A stretch of 64,000 nt of DNA from Chitinophagaceae bacterium (GTDB lineage Bacteria > Bacteroidota > Bacteroidia > Chitinophagales > Chitinophagaceae), in contig SCQT01000101.1 of the NCBI GenBank assembly GCA_004322015.1, forward strand, positions 1 to 64,000, read 5' to 3'. Both the position numbers and the translations under genes were made by a program. How positions within the stretch are numbered: the first letter of the stretch is position 1; each line of letters begins with the position of its first letter. The notes below the pieces were generated by a model. It was not told the origin of the DNA, searched no databases, and saw only the letters and a program-made list of their open reading frames with translations. Shown here in pieces: positions 7,699 to 17,269 of this stretch.

Positions 7699-10188
7699 GT
7701 GGTATTGTTGAAAAAAGCATTTATGAGATTCCTTATATTTTTCTTTCTTCTGCTTGGAACATGTCATTTGCTGCTTGCTCAGAAACTCACTTCTAAATCC
7801 TCATCCGGTACACTTATAGGCGAAGTCACCGACAGCCTGACTGCCAAGCCTCTTGCTTATGCCATGATAGCTGTTCTGAAAGAGGGTAAACCGGTTAATG
7901 GTTCCTTGACCGATCAAAATGGAAACTTTCGTATTTCAAATCTTCCTGATGGCGTTTATACTTTGAGCGTTAAATATTTGGGGTATAAAGATTTTTCAAT
8001 AGCCGGTATTCGGGTGAAGGAAGCCAACGTACATAATGTGGGTAATCTGCATTTGAGCTCTGATAATGCCAGGCTTAAAGGTGTTACCATTGTATCCAAG
8101 CAGAACACGATTGAGAACCGAATTGACATGATCGTGTATCATGCGGACAAGGATATCACCTCTCAAAGCGGGGTTGCCACGGATGTGCTTCGCAAGGTCC
8201 CCATGGTTTCTGTGGATGTGGATGGCAATGTGTCCATTGAAGGGAATTCATCCATTCGGGTACTGATTAATGGAAAACCATCCACAATGTTTGGTTCCAA
8301 TCTGACGGAAGCCTTGCAATCCATTCCCGCAAGTCAGATCAAGGCGGTTGAAGTGATTACTCTCCCCGGCGCCAAATACGATGCACAAGGGAGCGGTGGC
8401 ATTCTGAATATTATCCTCAAGAACAACAAGGCGAAAGGATGGAGCGGGAATATCAATGGTACTCTGGGAAGCCGTCTGGAGAATGGCGGGATCCAGCTCA
8501 ATTATCATAAAAACAACTTTGGTGTCAATGCCTCCTTCGACGGGCACAGCATGTTGAAAAGTTCCACCATCAGTACCTTGGACAGGCATGATTTTGACAG
8601 TTCCGGCGCTCCTCTGGATCACATGCTGCAGGCGGGCCAGGGGAATATTACACGAGGTGGTTACGATGTGTGGATGGGTTTCAACTGGGACATTACCCCG
8701 AACGACAATCTGACCGGTTCCATGGACTATGACCACTTTAGCATGCATTCAAATAATACCATGGATCAAACCATCCATTATCTAACTAAACCTATTTCTT
8801 CTTCCCTGTATCAGCACAGAATATCCGGGAATGTGTATGGAGAACACTCCTCTGAGTATGACTTGGCTTACCAGCACAAATTTAAAAGAAAGGGGCAGGA
8901 ACTGGATGCTTTAGCAACCTACAATCCTGGCCATCATACGATGAACTATTTTCTCCAGCCGTTTGATTCCGGTGGAAACATAATGAACGGAGCAGCCAGG
9001 AGTTTCAATCCGGGTACAGATAACGAATCCATTTTTTCTGTGGATTATACCCAACCTGTCAGCAAGGTGACCACGCTGGAAGCCGGTGTAAAGGGAACCT
9101 TTGATTATGTAGCCAGCAAAACAGATTATTATGGGCTGGTAACGGGAAGCAATTCTTATGTCCCGGACCCGTTTCGTTCCCAACAATTCAATTATCACCA
9201 GTCAGTGCTGGCGGGGTATGTGTCTGCCATTACGAACCTGCTTCACTTCCTGGATATGGAAGCGGGTGTCCGTTACGAGGCTACGGAGCTGAAGAGCACC
9301 TTCAGTGCCGGGAATCCGGTTATCTTTCCAAACTATTCTACTTTTGTTCCCTCGCTTATTTTTTCGCATACGTTCAAGCAACACCAGATGCTGAAGCTGG
9401 GATATTCCAAACGGATTGAAAGGCCAGAGTTCCGTGATCTGAATCCTGCGATCAATGCCAGTGATCCAACCAATATCCAGGTAGGCAACCCTTCCCTGGG
9501 CCCGGAGATTCACGACAGGATTGAGCTGGGATACTCTTTTTATATCAGGAAGAAGGCTATGACAAATATTACCTTGTATTACAACCATTCTGCTCATGAC
9601 ATTCAGCCTTATACCCGTTTTTTTCCTTTTTATACCGTTGGAGACACTACCTATAAGAATGTAGCTGTTTCCACAAGGGAAAATATAGGTACTGAGAAAA
9701 ACATAGGATTCAATATTTTTTCCAGCTATTCCCTGAACAATAAGCTGGATTTCAGAACCAATATCTTTGTGTTTGACAAATACATCACAAACAGGTTTGT
9801 AAGCGGGAATCATCGCAACAGCCTTGATTATAGAATCAACCTGAATGTTTCCTACCAATGGAGTCCCAAATATGAGGGAGAATTTTTTGGAATGTTCCAC
9901 TCTAAACGCAATGAAGTACAGGGATACTATCCTTCCTTCTATTATTACACTCTCGCTTTCAAGCGTCTGTTATTCAACAATAAAGGGAGTATTGGTATTT
10001 CCTTGGCCAATTTCTTCACCAAATACCTTGACCAGACGGAGAACATCACGGGCCCGTTTTTTTCCTACCAAAGCAAACGCCTGATCCCCTATCGTTCTGT
10101 TGGGATCACCTTTTCTTACCGATTTGGCAAAATGGACGATAAGGAGGATTCACATGGGAAACAACAAGCAGGAACCCGAGAGTTTTAG
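7699..10188 (+). CDS. TonB-dependent-receptor-like outer membrane beta-barrel protein
   Basis: Up to 829 residues. A signal peptide (MRFLIFFFLLLGTCHLLLAQ) follows a weak GTG start; the ATG at 7723, which begins that peptide, is an equally good start. After it comes a carboxypeptidase-regulatory-like beta-sandwich (GTLIGEVTDSLTAKPLAYAM, about residues 35-115). Next is a plug-like domain with RVLINGKPSTMFG and GAKYDAQGSGGILNII, then a long beta-barrel rich in alternating aromatic residues ending in TFSYRFGK. This matches the outer-membrane beta-barrel receptor family of Bacteroidota. No SusD partner is present, so a role in polysaccharide uptake is not supported; the ligand is unknown. It is monocistronic. 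Confidence 0.85.
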   Translation: MVLLKKAFMRFLIFFFLLLGTCHLLLAQKLTSKSSSGTLIGEVTDSLTAKPLAYAMIAVLKEGKPVNGSLTDQNGNFRISNLPDGVYTLSVKYLGYKDFSIAGIRVKEANVHNVGNLHLSSDNARLKGVTIVSKQNTIENRIDMIVYHADKDITSQSGVATDVLRKVPMVSVDVDGNVSIEGNSSIRVLINGKPSTMFGSNLTEALQSIPASQIKAVEVITLPGAKYDAQGSGGILNIILKNNKAKGWSGNINGTLGSRLENGGIQLNYHKNNFGVNASFDGHSMLKSSTISTLDRHDFDSSGAPLDHMLQAGQGNITRGGYDVWMGFNWDITPNDNLTGSMDYDHFSMHSNNTMDQTIHYLTKPISSSLYQHRISGNVYGEHSSEYDLAYQHKFKRKGQELDALATYNPGHHTMNYFLQPFDSGGNIMNGAARSFNPGTDNESIFSVDYTQPVSKVTTLEAGVKGTFDYVASKTDYYGLVTGSNSYVPDPFRSQQFNYHQSVLAGYVSAITNLLHFLDMEAGVRYEATELKSTFSAGNPVIFPNYSTFVPSLIFSHTFKQHQMLKLGYSKRIERPEFRDLNPAINASDPTNIQVGNPSLGPEIHDRIELGYSFYIRKKAMTNITLYYNHSAHDIQPYTRFFPFYTVGDTTYKNVAVSTRENIGTEKNIGFNIFSSYSLNNKLDFRTNIFVFDKYITNRFVSGNHRNSLDYRINLNVSYQWSPKYEGEFFGMFHSKRNEVQGYYPSFYYYTLAFKRLLFNNKGSIGISLANFFTKYLDQTENITGPFFSYQSKRLIPYRSVGITFSYRFGKMDDKEDSHGKQQAGTREF

Positions 10189-10264
10189 CACTGCTGAGGA
10201 AGGAAAATCCTCTATTGCTAAGAGTTCTATAGCACCTCAAAATATTAGTTAGCTATATTTTTCT

Positions 10265-10272
10265 TACTTTTG
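10265..10272 (+). promoter_or_regulatory. -7 promoter element for the small gene and MBL-fold pair
   Basis: TACTTTTG matches TAnnTTTG, 24 nt upstream of the start of the 88-residue gene, in an AT-rich gap after the receptor gene. Confidence 0.45.
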
Positions 10273-10295
10273 AGGCTTGATTTAAAAAAGAAAAA

Positions 10296-10562
10296 ATGCC
10301 TATAAGGTATTCCCAGGCAGTGCTCGATAAAATAATTAAATTGCTGGACGAAGCCGGTTACGAATTACGCTTTGAAAAAGGAAATTTTAATTCGGGGTTT
10401 TGTATTCTGGAGCATAAAAAAGTAGTGGTAGTAAATAAGTTCCTTGACCTGGAAGGCAGGATCAATACTTTGTCTGACATTCTTTCCCTGTTAAAAATAG
10501 ATCCCAATATGCTGAGCGCGGAATCCAGGAAACTTTATGAACAGGCAATAAAAGAATTATAA
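10296..10562 (+). CDS. small conserved protein of unknown function
   Basis: An 88-residue acidic protein with no signal peptide or membrane segment and an alternating helix/strand pattern (DEAGYELRFEKGNFNSG). It ends 1 nt before the MBL-fold gene, so the two are almost certainly cotranscribed and coupled. I do not recognise a defined family. Confidence 0.75.
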   Translation: MPIRYSQAVLDKIIKLLDEAGYELRFEKGNFNSGFCILEHKKVVVVNKFLDLEGRINTLSDILSLLKIDPNMLSAESRKLYEQAIKEL

Positions 10563-10563
10563 G

Positions 10564-11325
10564 TTGAAAATTACTTTTTTGGGAACGGGAACTTCATCTG
10601 GCGTACCAATGATTGCCTGCAGTTGTAAAGTCTGCACTTCCCGGGATCCCAAAGACAAACGACTGAGGAGCAGCATTCTTATACAGGATCATAATCTGAA
10701 TATAGTTGTTGATACTACGCCTGACTTCCGTTGCCAAATGTTACGAGTAGGATTGAAGCATTTGGACGCTATTCTTATTACACATTCTCATAAAGACCAT
10801 ATTGCCGGGATGGACGACGTGAGGGCATTTAATTATTTTCAAAAAAAGCCGGTAGATATCTACGCCACCATCCCTTCCCAGGAGGTGATTAAAAAGGAAT
10901 TCTCTTACGCTTTTGCAGACAAAAAATATCCGGGTATCCCCGAGATCAGGCTGCACACTATTGATTCATCACCCTTTCAAATCAAAGATATACCGATTAT
11001 TCCGGTTGAAGTGTTGCATTTTAAGATGCCGGTCACCGGTTTTCGCATAGGTGATTTTACTTATATTACGGATGCTAATTATATTACAGAGAAGGAAAAG
11101 TCGAAAATCAAAGGAACTAAAATATTAGTATTGAATGCGCTCAGGTTCGAACATCACGTATCACATTTTACCTTACCTGAAGCCCTTGCCCTCGCCGATG
11201 AATTGGAAGTGGAACAGGCTTACTTCACTCACATCAGTCATCAGCTTGGATTGCACAGCGAAGTGAGTAGTCAGTTGAAGAAAGGAAGATATTTGGCTTA
11301 TGACGGACTGACTCTGGAACTGTGA
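10564..11325 (+). CDS. metallo-beta-lactamase-fold hydrolase (PhnP/RNase Z-like)
   Basis: A 253-residue protein opening with the beta-strand and glycine-rich turn FLGTGTSSGVPMIAC. A C-S-C-K-V-C cluster follows, then the zinc motif THSHKDHIAGMDD (HxHxDH) and further ligands near ITDANYIT and YFTHISHQLG. The order matches the PhnP-like/Lactamase_B_2 group of phosphodiesterases. The start appears to be TTG, directly after the TAA of the preceding gene. The substrate is not evident. Confidence 0.85.
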   Translation: MKITFLGTGTSSGVPMIACSCKVCTSRDPKDKRLRSSILIQDHNLNIVVDTTPDFRCQMLRVGLKHLDAILITHSHKDHIAGMDDVRAFNYFQKKPVDIYATIPSQEVIKKEFSYAFADKKYPGIPEIRLHTIDSSPFQIKDIPIIPVEVLHFKMPVTGFRIGDFTYITDANYITEKEKSKIKGTKILVLNALRFEHHVSHFTLPEALALADELEVEQAYFTHISHQLGLHSEVSSQLKKGRYLAYDGLTLEL

Positions 11326-11421
11326 GGATTAAAGAAGAAAGATATAAGCTTTAATAATAAATTAATCGTATTTTTCGACCGGTTTATTGTTCTATGACGG
11401 ATAAGTTTAAAATATTCAGCC

Positions 11422-12915
11422 ATGTCAAGGTATTTATTGGGTTACGATATAGGGTCTTCTTCTGTGAAAGCGGCATTGTTAGATGCTGAGAGCGGGAAGT
11501 GTGTGGCTTCTGCTTTTTCGCCCGAAAAAGAAATGCCTATACAATCCCCGCATCCGGGATGGGCTGAGCAGGATCCCGAAATGTGGTGGAATGAATTAGT
11601 GAGCGCCACCCACCAGTTATACCGCGAAATTTCTTTTTTACCCGATGAAATAATTTCCATTGGCATCAGCTATCAAATGCACGGACTGGTTTGCGTGGAT
11701 AAAAAAGGGAGGGTATTGAGACCGGCTATTATATGGTGCGACAGCCGTTCTGTACAGATTGGGGAACAGGCTTTTGAGGCTTTGGGAAAAGAGTTCTGTT
11801 TGGAGAATTATCTTAATTCACCTGGAAATTTTACAGCCTCCAAATTAAAATGGGTAAAAGAAAATGAGCCGCATATTTTTGAAAGAATATACAAGGCTAT
11901 GCTGCCGGGCGATTATATTGCTTACAGACTGACGGATTGTATGACAATTACCGAAAGCGGATTATCGGAAGGCATTTGCTGGAATTTTAAGAAACAGACC
12001 TATGCAGAAAAATTATTTTCTTATTATGGTTTTGAAAGGAAGATTTTCCCTGACCTGGTCCCTGTTTTCGGAGAACAGGGCTTGCTTACAGCCGGAGCTG
12101 CGAGAGAACTGCGTCTTTCGAAAAACATTCCTGTATCTTACCGGGCCGGAGATCAGCCTAACAATGCCTATTCCCTGCGAGTGCTGAATCCCGGTGAAAT
12201 AGCCGCCACAGCCGGCACAAGCGGAGTGATATACGGGGTAACGGACGAAATTAATTATGACAAGCTGTCCAGGGTGAATACTTTTTTACATGTGAACGAT
12301 ACTCCTGGTCAACGCAGGAATGGGGTGTTATTATGCATCAATGGCACTGGCATCGCCAATAGCTGGATAAGAAAAAATATGGACTTTCAGGGGTATGAAC
12401 AGATGAATAAGCTGGCTGAGAATGTGATACCGGGGGCAAATGGATTGATATTCTTTCCCTTTGGAAATGGCGCTGAAAGAGTATTAAAAAATCAAAACAG
12501 AGGGGCACGCTTAATTAATCTTGATTTTAATGTGCATGGAAGAGGGGAAGTGGCCAGAGCTGTGCAGGAAGGGATTGTGTATGCATTGCGGTACGGTTTG
12601 GAGGTGATGAGAAATGATATGGGAATGGACATGAAGGTATTCCGGGCAGGCAATGCTAACATGTTTTTAAGCCCGGTATTCAGAAAAGTTTTTGCAGATG
12701 TCACGGGGGGGATATTGGAAATATATGATACAGACGGCGCCCAGGGTGCGGCAAGAGCGGCAGGGGTGGGGGCAAAATATTATGCGGATTTTAATGAAAG
12801 TTTTAGAGGACTGAAGAAGATAATACAGATAGAACCCGATAAAACCCTGAGAGACGACTATAATATGATGTACCTGAGATGGAAAGATAATCTGGAAAGA
12901 TTTTTGGAACAATAA
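11422..12915 (+). CDS. xylB: FGGY-family carbohydrate kinase, xylulokinase type
   Basis: A 497-residue cytoplasmic kinase that phosphorylates a pentulose, most likely D-xylulose to xylulose 5-phosphate. The N-terminal phosphate loop is GYDIGSSSVKAALLD, the substrate-binding segment is GISYQMHGLVCVD, and the catalytic Asp lies in RAGDQPNNAYS. The C-terminal ATP-binding region holds AGTSG and TDGAQGAARAAG. Length and motif order fit XylB. No xylose isomerase or transporter is nearby, so the substrate assignment rests on family resemblance alone. Confidence 0.87.
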   Translation: MSRYLLGYDIGSSSVKAALLDAESGKCVASAFSPEKEMPIQSPHPGWAEQDPEMWWNELVSATHQLYREISFLPDEIISIGISYQMHGLVCVDKKGRVLRPAIIWCDSRSVQIGEQAFEALGKEFCLENYLNSPGNFTASKLKWVKENEPHIFERIYKAMLPGDYIAYRLTDCMTITESGLSEGICWNFKKQTYAEKLFSYYGFERKIFPDLVPVFGEQGLLTAGAARELRLSKNIPVSYRAGDQPNNAYSLRVLNPGEIAATAGTSGVIYGVTDEINYDKLSRVNTFLHVNDTPGQRRNGVLLCINGTGIANSWIRKNMDFQGYEQMNKLAENVIPGANGLIFFPFGNGAERVLKNQNRGARLINLDFNVHGRGEVARAVQEGIVYALRYGLEVMRNDMGMDMKVFRAGNANMFLSPVFRKVFADVTGGILEIYDTDGAQGAARAAGVGAKYYADFNESFRGLKKIIQIEPDKTLRDDYNMMYLRWKDNLERFLEQ

Positions 12916-12942
12916 TATATTTAGGGTTTAGAAAGTAAGCAT

Positions 12943-12950
12943 TACCTTTG
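12943..12950 (+). promoter_or_regulatory. -7 promoter element of tRNA-Pro
   Basis: TACCTTTG matches TAnnTTTG, with a T-rich -33 (TTTAG near 12920) at about 20-nt spacing. It lies 12 nt before the tRNA 5' end, where a start point is expected. Confidence 0.6.
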
Positions 12951-12961
12951 CAACCCCGATT

Positions 12962-13035
12962 CGGGATGTAGCGCAGCCCGGTAGCGCGCGTCGTTCGGGA
13001 CGACGAGGCCGCTGGTTCGAATCCAGTCATCCCGA
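12962..13035 (+). tRNA. tRNA-Pro (CGG)
   Basis: A complete cloverleaf: acceptor CGGGATG/CATCCCG, anticodon stem CGTCG/CGACG around loop TTCGGGA with anticodon CGG at 12996-12998, and T arm CTGGTTCGAATCCAG. The 3' CCA is not encoded. It is intact and shows no insertion in its 3' half. Confidence 0.95.
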
Positions 13036-13060
13036 CTGAACACATTCTATGTGAATTTTT

Positions 13061-13095
13061 AAGCCCTTAAAATGTATGTTTTAGGGGTTTTTGCT
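13061..13095 (+). terminator. Rho-independent terminator after tRNA-Pro
   Basis: CCCTTAAAA pairs with TTTTAGGGG across a short loop and is followed by a T-rich tract. The remaining sequence to 13320 shows no gene I can support. Confidence 0.7.
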
Positions 13096-13323
13096 TTTTC
13101 AGAGTCCTACGAAAATTTGGTTGACTATCCTCCTTAAACCAATGCGATAGCATTGATCCTTTTCTGACAAATGACTTTATCCAAAATGCTCTGAACTATT
13201 AAACTAAAACCGCTACACCGTGATGGTTTTCTCTGATCAGCCTCGTAAAAAGGCATACACGTCCCGGCAATATAATATTTATACGTGCCAACAATAATTT
13301 GCCCCGTGATTTTAGGGGATACT

Positions 13324-13331
13324 TAACTTTG
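13324..13331 (+). promoter_or_regulatory. -7 promoter element of proBA
   Basis: TAACTTTG matches TAnnTTTG; a TTTG at 13298-13301 lies about 22 nt upstream, close to the usual -33 spacing. The proB start is 33 nt downstream. Confidence 0.6.
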
Positions 13332-13363
13332 CAAAAATTATTGTAACAACGATTTCCCTTAAA

Positions 13364-14398
13364 ATGAAGAAGCCTGTTTTAGTTTTAAAATTCGGATCGT
13401 CTTCTCTTACTACCGCTGAGGGTGAGATTGATGAACGGGTTGTATTGGAAATAGCACGTCAGAGCGCCGCCTTGCAAGAAAAATATAATATCGTCATTGT
13501 ATCATCCGGTGCGGTGGCTGCTGGCAAAAAATACCTGAAAAATTATCACGGCACCTTAGTCGAAAAGAAAGCGGCTGCAGCTATTGGCAATCCTTTGTTG
13601 ATCCGGACTTACGGTCAGTACTTTCGGCCTTTTCATGTAGAAATTGCACAAAGTTTGTGCGAAAGGCAGCATTTTGCTAACCGGGATCAGTTTTTGCAAT
13701 TGAAAAACACCTATGAAGCTTTGTGGAAAAGTAATGTAATACCCATCGCTAACGAAAATGATGTGGTCAGTAATAAGGAGTTGAAATTTTCAGATAATGA
13801 TGAACTGGCCACCATGATTGCCGTGGGCTTCAGAGCTGATAAACTGCTCATGGCTACCACCATGGGTGGTGTGTTGGACGGTAATAACCAGGTGATAAAA
13901 CGGATATCAAATATTGATAGAAATATTCTGGCTTTAGCGAGGGATGAAGTCAGCAATGTGGGACTTGGAGGAATGACTTCCAAACTGAACTTCGCAAAGA
14001 CAGCTACGCATTTAGGCACTGAAGTGGTTATATTCAATATGGAAGAAGAAAACAGCATTTTACAGGCGGAAAGAGGGAAAACCGGTACTGTCTGCACTTC
14101 GAAGTCCAACCGGCTGAATTCACGGCTTAACTGGCTGGCCAGTGGAAGTCTTATTAAAGGTTTGGTAAAGGTAGATGGGGGGGCTAAAAAGGCGCTGATA
14201 GGCAGAAACAGTCTGCTCGCAGTAGGTATCGTGGAAGTGATCCATTCATTCGAAGCCGGAGAAGTTTTTCATATCGCTGATTCGGAGGGAAGCATTTTTG
14301 CAGTGGCTAAAGCCAAAATAGATTTTGATAAAGAGAAAAGTTCGTTAAAGCAAAAGAATATGGAGATAGCTCATGCGAATGATATAGTACTTTTGTAA
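13364..14398 (+). CDS. proB: glutamate 5-kinase
   Basis: Phosphorylates L-glutamate in the first step of proline synthesis. The 344-residue protein has an amino-acid-kinase domain (about 1-255): VLKFGSSSLTTAEG with the phosphate-binding loop, VSSGAVAAGKKYL, IPIANENDVVS, and FSDNDELATMIAV. A C-terminal PUA-like segment follows (KVDGGAKKALIGRNSLLAVG). It is followed 19 nt later by proA, forming the usual pair. Confidence 0.94.
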   Translation: MKKPVLVLKFGSSSLTTAEGEIDERVVLEIARQSAALQEKYNIVIVSSGAVAAGKKYLKNYHGTLVEKKAAAAIGNPLLIRTYGQYFRPFHVEIAQSLCERQHFANRDQFLQLKNTYEALWKSNVIPIANENDVVSNKELKFSDNDELATMIAVGFRADKLLMATTMGGVLDGNNQVIKRISNIDRNILALARDEVSNVGLGGMTSKLNFAKTATHLGTEVVIFNMEEENSILQAERGKTGTVCTSKSNRLNSRLNWLASGSLIKGLVKVDGGAKKALIGRNSLLAVGIVEVIHSFEAGEVFHIADSEGSIFAVAKAKIDFDKEKSSLKQKNMEIAHANDIVLL

Positions 14399-14417
14399 GG
14401 GAGGGTTAAAAAACAAT

Positions 14418-15668
14418 ATGTCTTCTATAGATACACAACTAAGAACAGCAAAGGATGCAAGCCTGGCGGCAAAAGATCTCACGGATGCGCAAAAAGTATC
14501 TCTGCTGAAAACCTTTGCTACTGCTATTCGTGATTCCATACCTGGAATTATTATCAATAACAAAAAAGATCTGAAGAGAATGGATCCGAAAGATCCACGC
14601 TATGACAGGCTGATACTTGATGAAATCCGCATAGAAGCGCTCGCAAAAAGCCTGGAAGATGTCAGCCGATTGAAAGATCCCACTCATCAGGAATTATACA
14701 GGACCACATTGGAGAACGGATTAAAAATAAAGAAAATAACCGTGCCCTTAGGTGTGGTGGGCGTCATTTATGAATCGCGTCCCAATGTAACCGTAGATGT
14801 AGCTGCCTTGTGTATTAAATCGGGTAATGCCGTTTTATTGAGAGGAGGCTCGGATGCCTGGTACAGTAATCGTATCCTGGTAGATATACTAAGAAAGTCG
14901 TTACAAGCCTCAGGAGCTAATCCGGATATAATCCAGTTACTGCCTCCTGACAGGGAATATGTGCATGATTTATTACAGGCTGAAAAATATGTGGACATCA
15001 TCATCCCGAGAGGTTCACAACACCTGATTGATTTTGTACGTAATAATTCTAAAATTCCCGTGATAGAAACAGGCGCGGGTGTTTGTCATACTTATGTTGA
15101 TAAGACGGCGGATCTGGAGAAAGCAGCTAAAATAGTGTATAATGCTAAAGTGAACCGGCCTTCCGTGTGTAACGCTTTGGACACTGTATTGGTGGATAAG
15201 GAAGTGGCTGATGAGTTTCTGTCTAAACTGACCCCTTTGTTTGAAAGCAGCCGCGTGATGGTACATGCCGACCGGGATGCCTATTCCATCCTGGAAAGAC
15301 AACATTATCCCCAACTCCAAAAAGCCGAAGAGTCTGATTTTGGCAGAGAGTTTCTTTCGCTGGCCTGTTCCGTGAAGGTGGTACCCGGACTTGATCAGGC
15401 GCTGCAACACATCAGGGAATATTCTTCCAGACATTCTGAATGTATTGTGTCGCAGGATAAAAAATCTATCGAAAAGTTTTTAAATGACGTAGATGCTGCA
15501 GTCGTGTATTCTAATGCTTCCACACGTTTTACGGATGGGGCCGTTTTCGGTTTAGGCGCTGAAATAGGTATTTCCACGCAGAAATTGCATGCACGCGGGC
15601 CATTTGCTTTAGAGAAATTGGTAACGGAAAAATGGGTGGTGGAAGGGGATGGGCAGGTGAGGGAATAA
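14418..15668 (+). CDS. proA: gamma-glutamyl phosphate reductase
   Basis: NADPH-dependent reduction of glutamyl 5-phosphate to the semialdehyde, second step of proline synthesis. The 416 residues match the family length. Visible motifs: PLGVVGVIYESRPNVTVD, the nucleotide-binding segment KSGNAVLLRGGSDA, IIPRGSQHLIDFV, and the catalytic Cys in NRPSVCNALDTVLVD. Adjacent to proB on the same strand. Confidence 0.95.
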   Translation: MSSIDTQLRTAKDASLAAKDLTDAQKVSLLKTFATAIRDSIPGIIINNKKDLKRMDPKDPRYDRLILDEIRIEALAKSLEDVSRLKDPTHQELYRTTLENGLKIKKITVPLGVVGVIYESRPNVTVDVAALCIKSGNAVLLRGGSDAWYSNRILVDILRKSLQASGANPDIIQLLPPDREYVHDLLQAEKYVDIIIPRGSQHLIDFVRNNSKIPVIETGAGVCHTYVDKTADLEKAAKIVYNAKVNRPSVCNALDTVLVDKEVADEFLSKLTPLFESSRVMVHADRDAYSILERQHYPQLQKAEESDFGREFLSLACSVKVVPGLDQALQHIREYSSRHSECIVSQDKKSIEKFLNDVDAAVVYSNASTRFTDGAVFGLGAEIGISTQKLHARGPFALEKLVTEKWVVEGDGQVRE

Positions 15669-15694
15669 ACAGGCTTTTAACAAACGAATATTCC

Positions 15695-15870
15695 CGTCAT
15701 TTTTTTTCAGCATATTCTTTAATCAGGTTATTTCTTTTTACCAGAAAGCGGTACATATAATCGGCAAGAATAATCTTGTTAAAGAACTTTCCATAATACC
15801 AATGCTTCTCGAAAGATCAAAACGCTTCACGATATCAGCTTTAATTTTAGTTCCTAATTGATATTTCCTT
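15695..15870 (-). pseudogene. gene remnant (C-terminal fragment), family unknown
   Basis: On the minus strand one frame reads HWYYGKFFNKIILADYMY and continues to a stop at about 15695-15700, looking like a true protein C-terminus. The segment just upstream in another frame (TKIKADIVKRFDL) seems to continue it across a frameshift. There is no start and no room for a whole gene before the exonuclease gene. I infer a decayed gene end; the family is not recognised. Confidence 0.3.
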
Positions 15871-17265
15871 TTAATCTTTTTGATAAAGGTTCAATGATTC
15901 CTCAAATTTAAAAACCTTTCCCGGGTATTTACACACAAAGGAGATAATCAACTGCATAATATAATGGTTCCCGTTATACCTTGTCAGCCTGTCTTTAATA
16001 TCTTCTAAAGAATGAATATCTTCCGAATTATCAATATATCCCATACCATAAAAATTACCGTTCTCTACCCAGACGTAGCTTTTCTCATTTTTGTGCCTGC
16101 CTTTATCCATAATATAAAAGCCCGGCATATCTTCTTTCAGGAACGACAAGGCCTGTGTTACTTTGCTATTGTATATTTCGGGAGGTTCATTGGCTGTACA
16201 TAACAGATCGCTTCGTTTATCTACTTTGCCGCACAACTCGCAGTTTCCCAAACGGCATAAGGAGGCGCACAGGCCGAAACGCCTGACTAATTCATACAAC
16301 TTGTGGATGCCTCCTTCCCTTGTGGTAAATACCTGAACCGGAAGCAGGCTCTTGTTATATTTTCCAATGGACAGGTGTTTATAACCTGCCAGATCATCAT
16401 AAGTAAATAAACCGAATTTAGGTTCATATTGTTTTAAAGCGCGATTATGCTTTGGCCAGATACGCTTTATTTCTATGGCTTCGAGAATAAAGGCCATCAA
16501 CTCTGTTCCGCAGACTTCATAAGTGACAGAATAAATTTCCCGCATGAAGTTTTGCCGTTGCGGATTGGGGTTATTGCCGGTGAAATGTTGTGCGACCCGC
16601 TTCCTGATATTTTTGGCTTTGCCCACATATATCACTTTGCCTCTTTGGTCCCTGAAATAATAGACGCCGGGATTATCAGGCAGCATTTCAAAGTCTTTTT
16701 TGGGTAAATTGGGAGGCAACTGTTGTTCCCGGGAGCCCTTCTTTAACATGGATAGGATAGCTCCTTCCGTATCCCATTCTAATAATTTAGAAAACAAGGT
16801 TACTGTGGCATCTGCGTCGCCGCTGGCCCGGTGGCGATTTTCGATGGGAATATGCAACATATTACAAAGATTGCCGAGGTTGTATGAATGTAATCCCGGC
16901 TTTATTTTTCGCGCCATACGGACCGTGCAAAGCTTTTGAGCTGTATATGGATAACCCGCTTCGTCTAATTGATATTTTAGGAAGGAATAATCGAAGTTTA
17001 CATTATGCGCCACAAAAATGCGCCTGTCCAGCAGTGAAAAAATTTCCTTTGCCACATCCTCAAACACAGGGCTGTCGCATACCATGTTGTCATCAATACC
17101 GGTCAATGAGGTAATGTACAATGGGATATGCTGCTCCGGTCTCACCAGTGTATCATAACTGTCAATAACCCGGCTGCCGTCAAATATACGGATAGCGATT
17201 TCTGTAATACTGTTGGCGGAAGCATATCCGCCGGTGGTTTCTATATCTACTATAGCATACTCCAT
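15871..17265 (-). CDS. DEDDh exonuclease fused to GIY-YIG (UvrC/Cho-like) endonuclease
   Basis: A 464-residue two-domain nuclease. Residues 1-165 form a DnaQ-like 3'-5' exonuclease: VDIETTGG (D7, E9), AHNVNFDYSFL (D92), HRASGDADATV (H145, D150). A GIY-YIG domain follows, NPGVYYFRDQRGKVIYVGKA at residues 199-218, with a Cys-containing C-terminal region. This fusion is known from DNA repair contexts. Its start is 4 nt from the stop of the dnaE-like gene, so it is the last gene of the dinB-dnaE operon. A role in processing damaged or translesion-copied DNA is inferred from position. Confidence 0.88.
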   Translation of the reverse strand: MEYAIVDIETTGGYASANSITEIAIRIFDGSRVIDSYDTLVRPEQHIPLYITSLTGIDDNMVCDSPVFEDVAKEIFSLLDRRIFVAHNVNFDYSFLKYQLDEAGYPYTAQKLCTVRMARKIKPGLHSYNLGNLCNMLHIPIENRHRASGDADATVTLFSKLLEWDTEGAILSMLKKGSREQQLPPNLPKKDFEMLPDNPGVYYFRDQRGKVIYVGKAKNIRKRVAQHFTGNNPNPQRQNFMREIYSVTYEVCGTELMAFILEAIEIKRIWPKHNRALKQYEPKFGLFTYDDLAGYKHLSIGKYNKSLLPVQVFTTREGGIHKLYELVRRFGLCASLCRLGNCELCGKVDKRSDLLCTANEPPEIYNSKVTQALSFLKEDMPGFYIMDKGRHKNEKSYVWVENGNFYGMGYIDNSEDIHSLEDIKDRLTRYNGNHYIMQLIISFVCKYPGKVFKFEESLNLYQKD

Positions 17266-17269
17266 GTTG

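Noticed and set aside
9202-9900. 232-residue open frame on the minus strand in the receptor gene
   Set aside because: Antisense shadow of the beta-barrel gene; no start context and no recognisable motif.
12962-13035. tRNA-Pro as an integration site
   Set aside because: The tRNA is intact, has no repeated 3' half in the window and is followed by its terminator and host genes.
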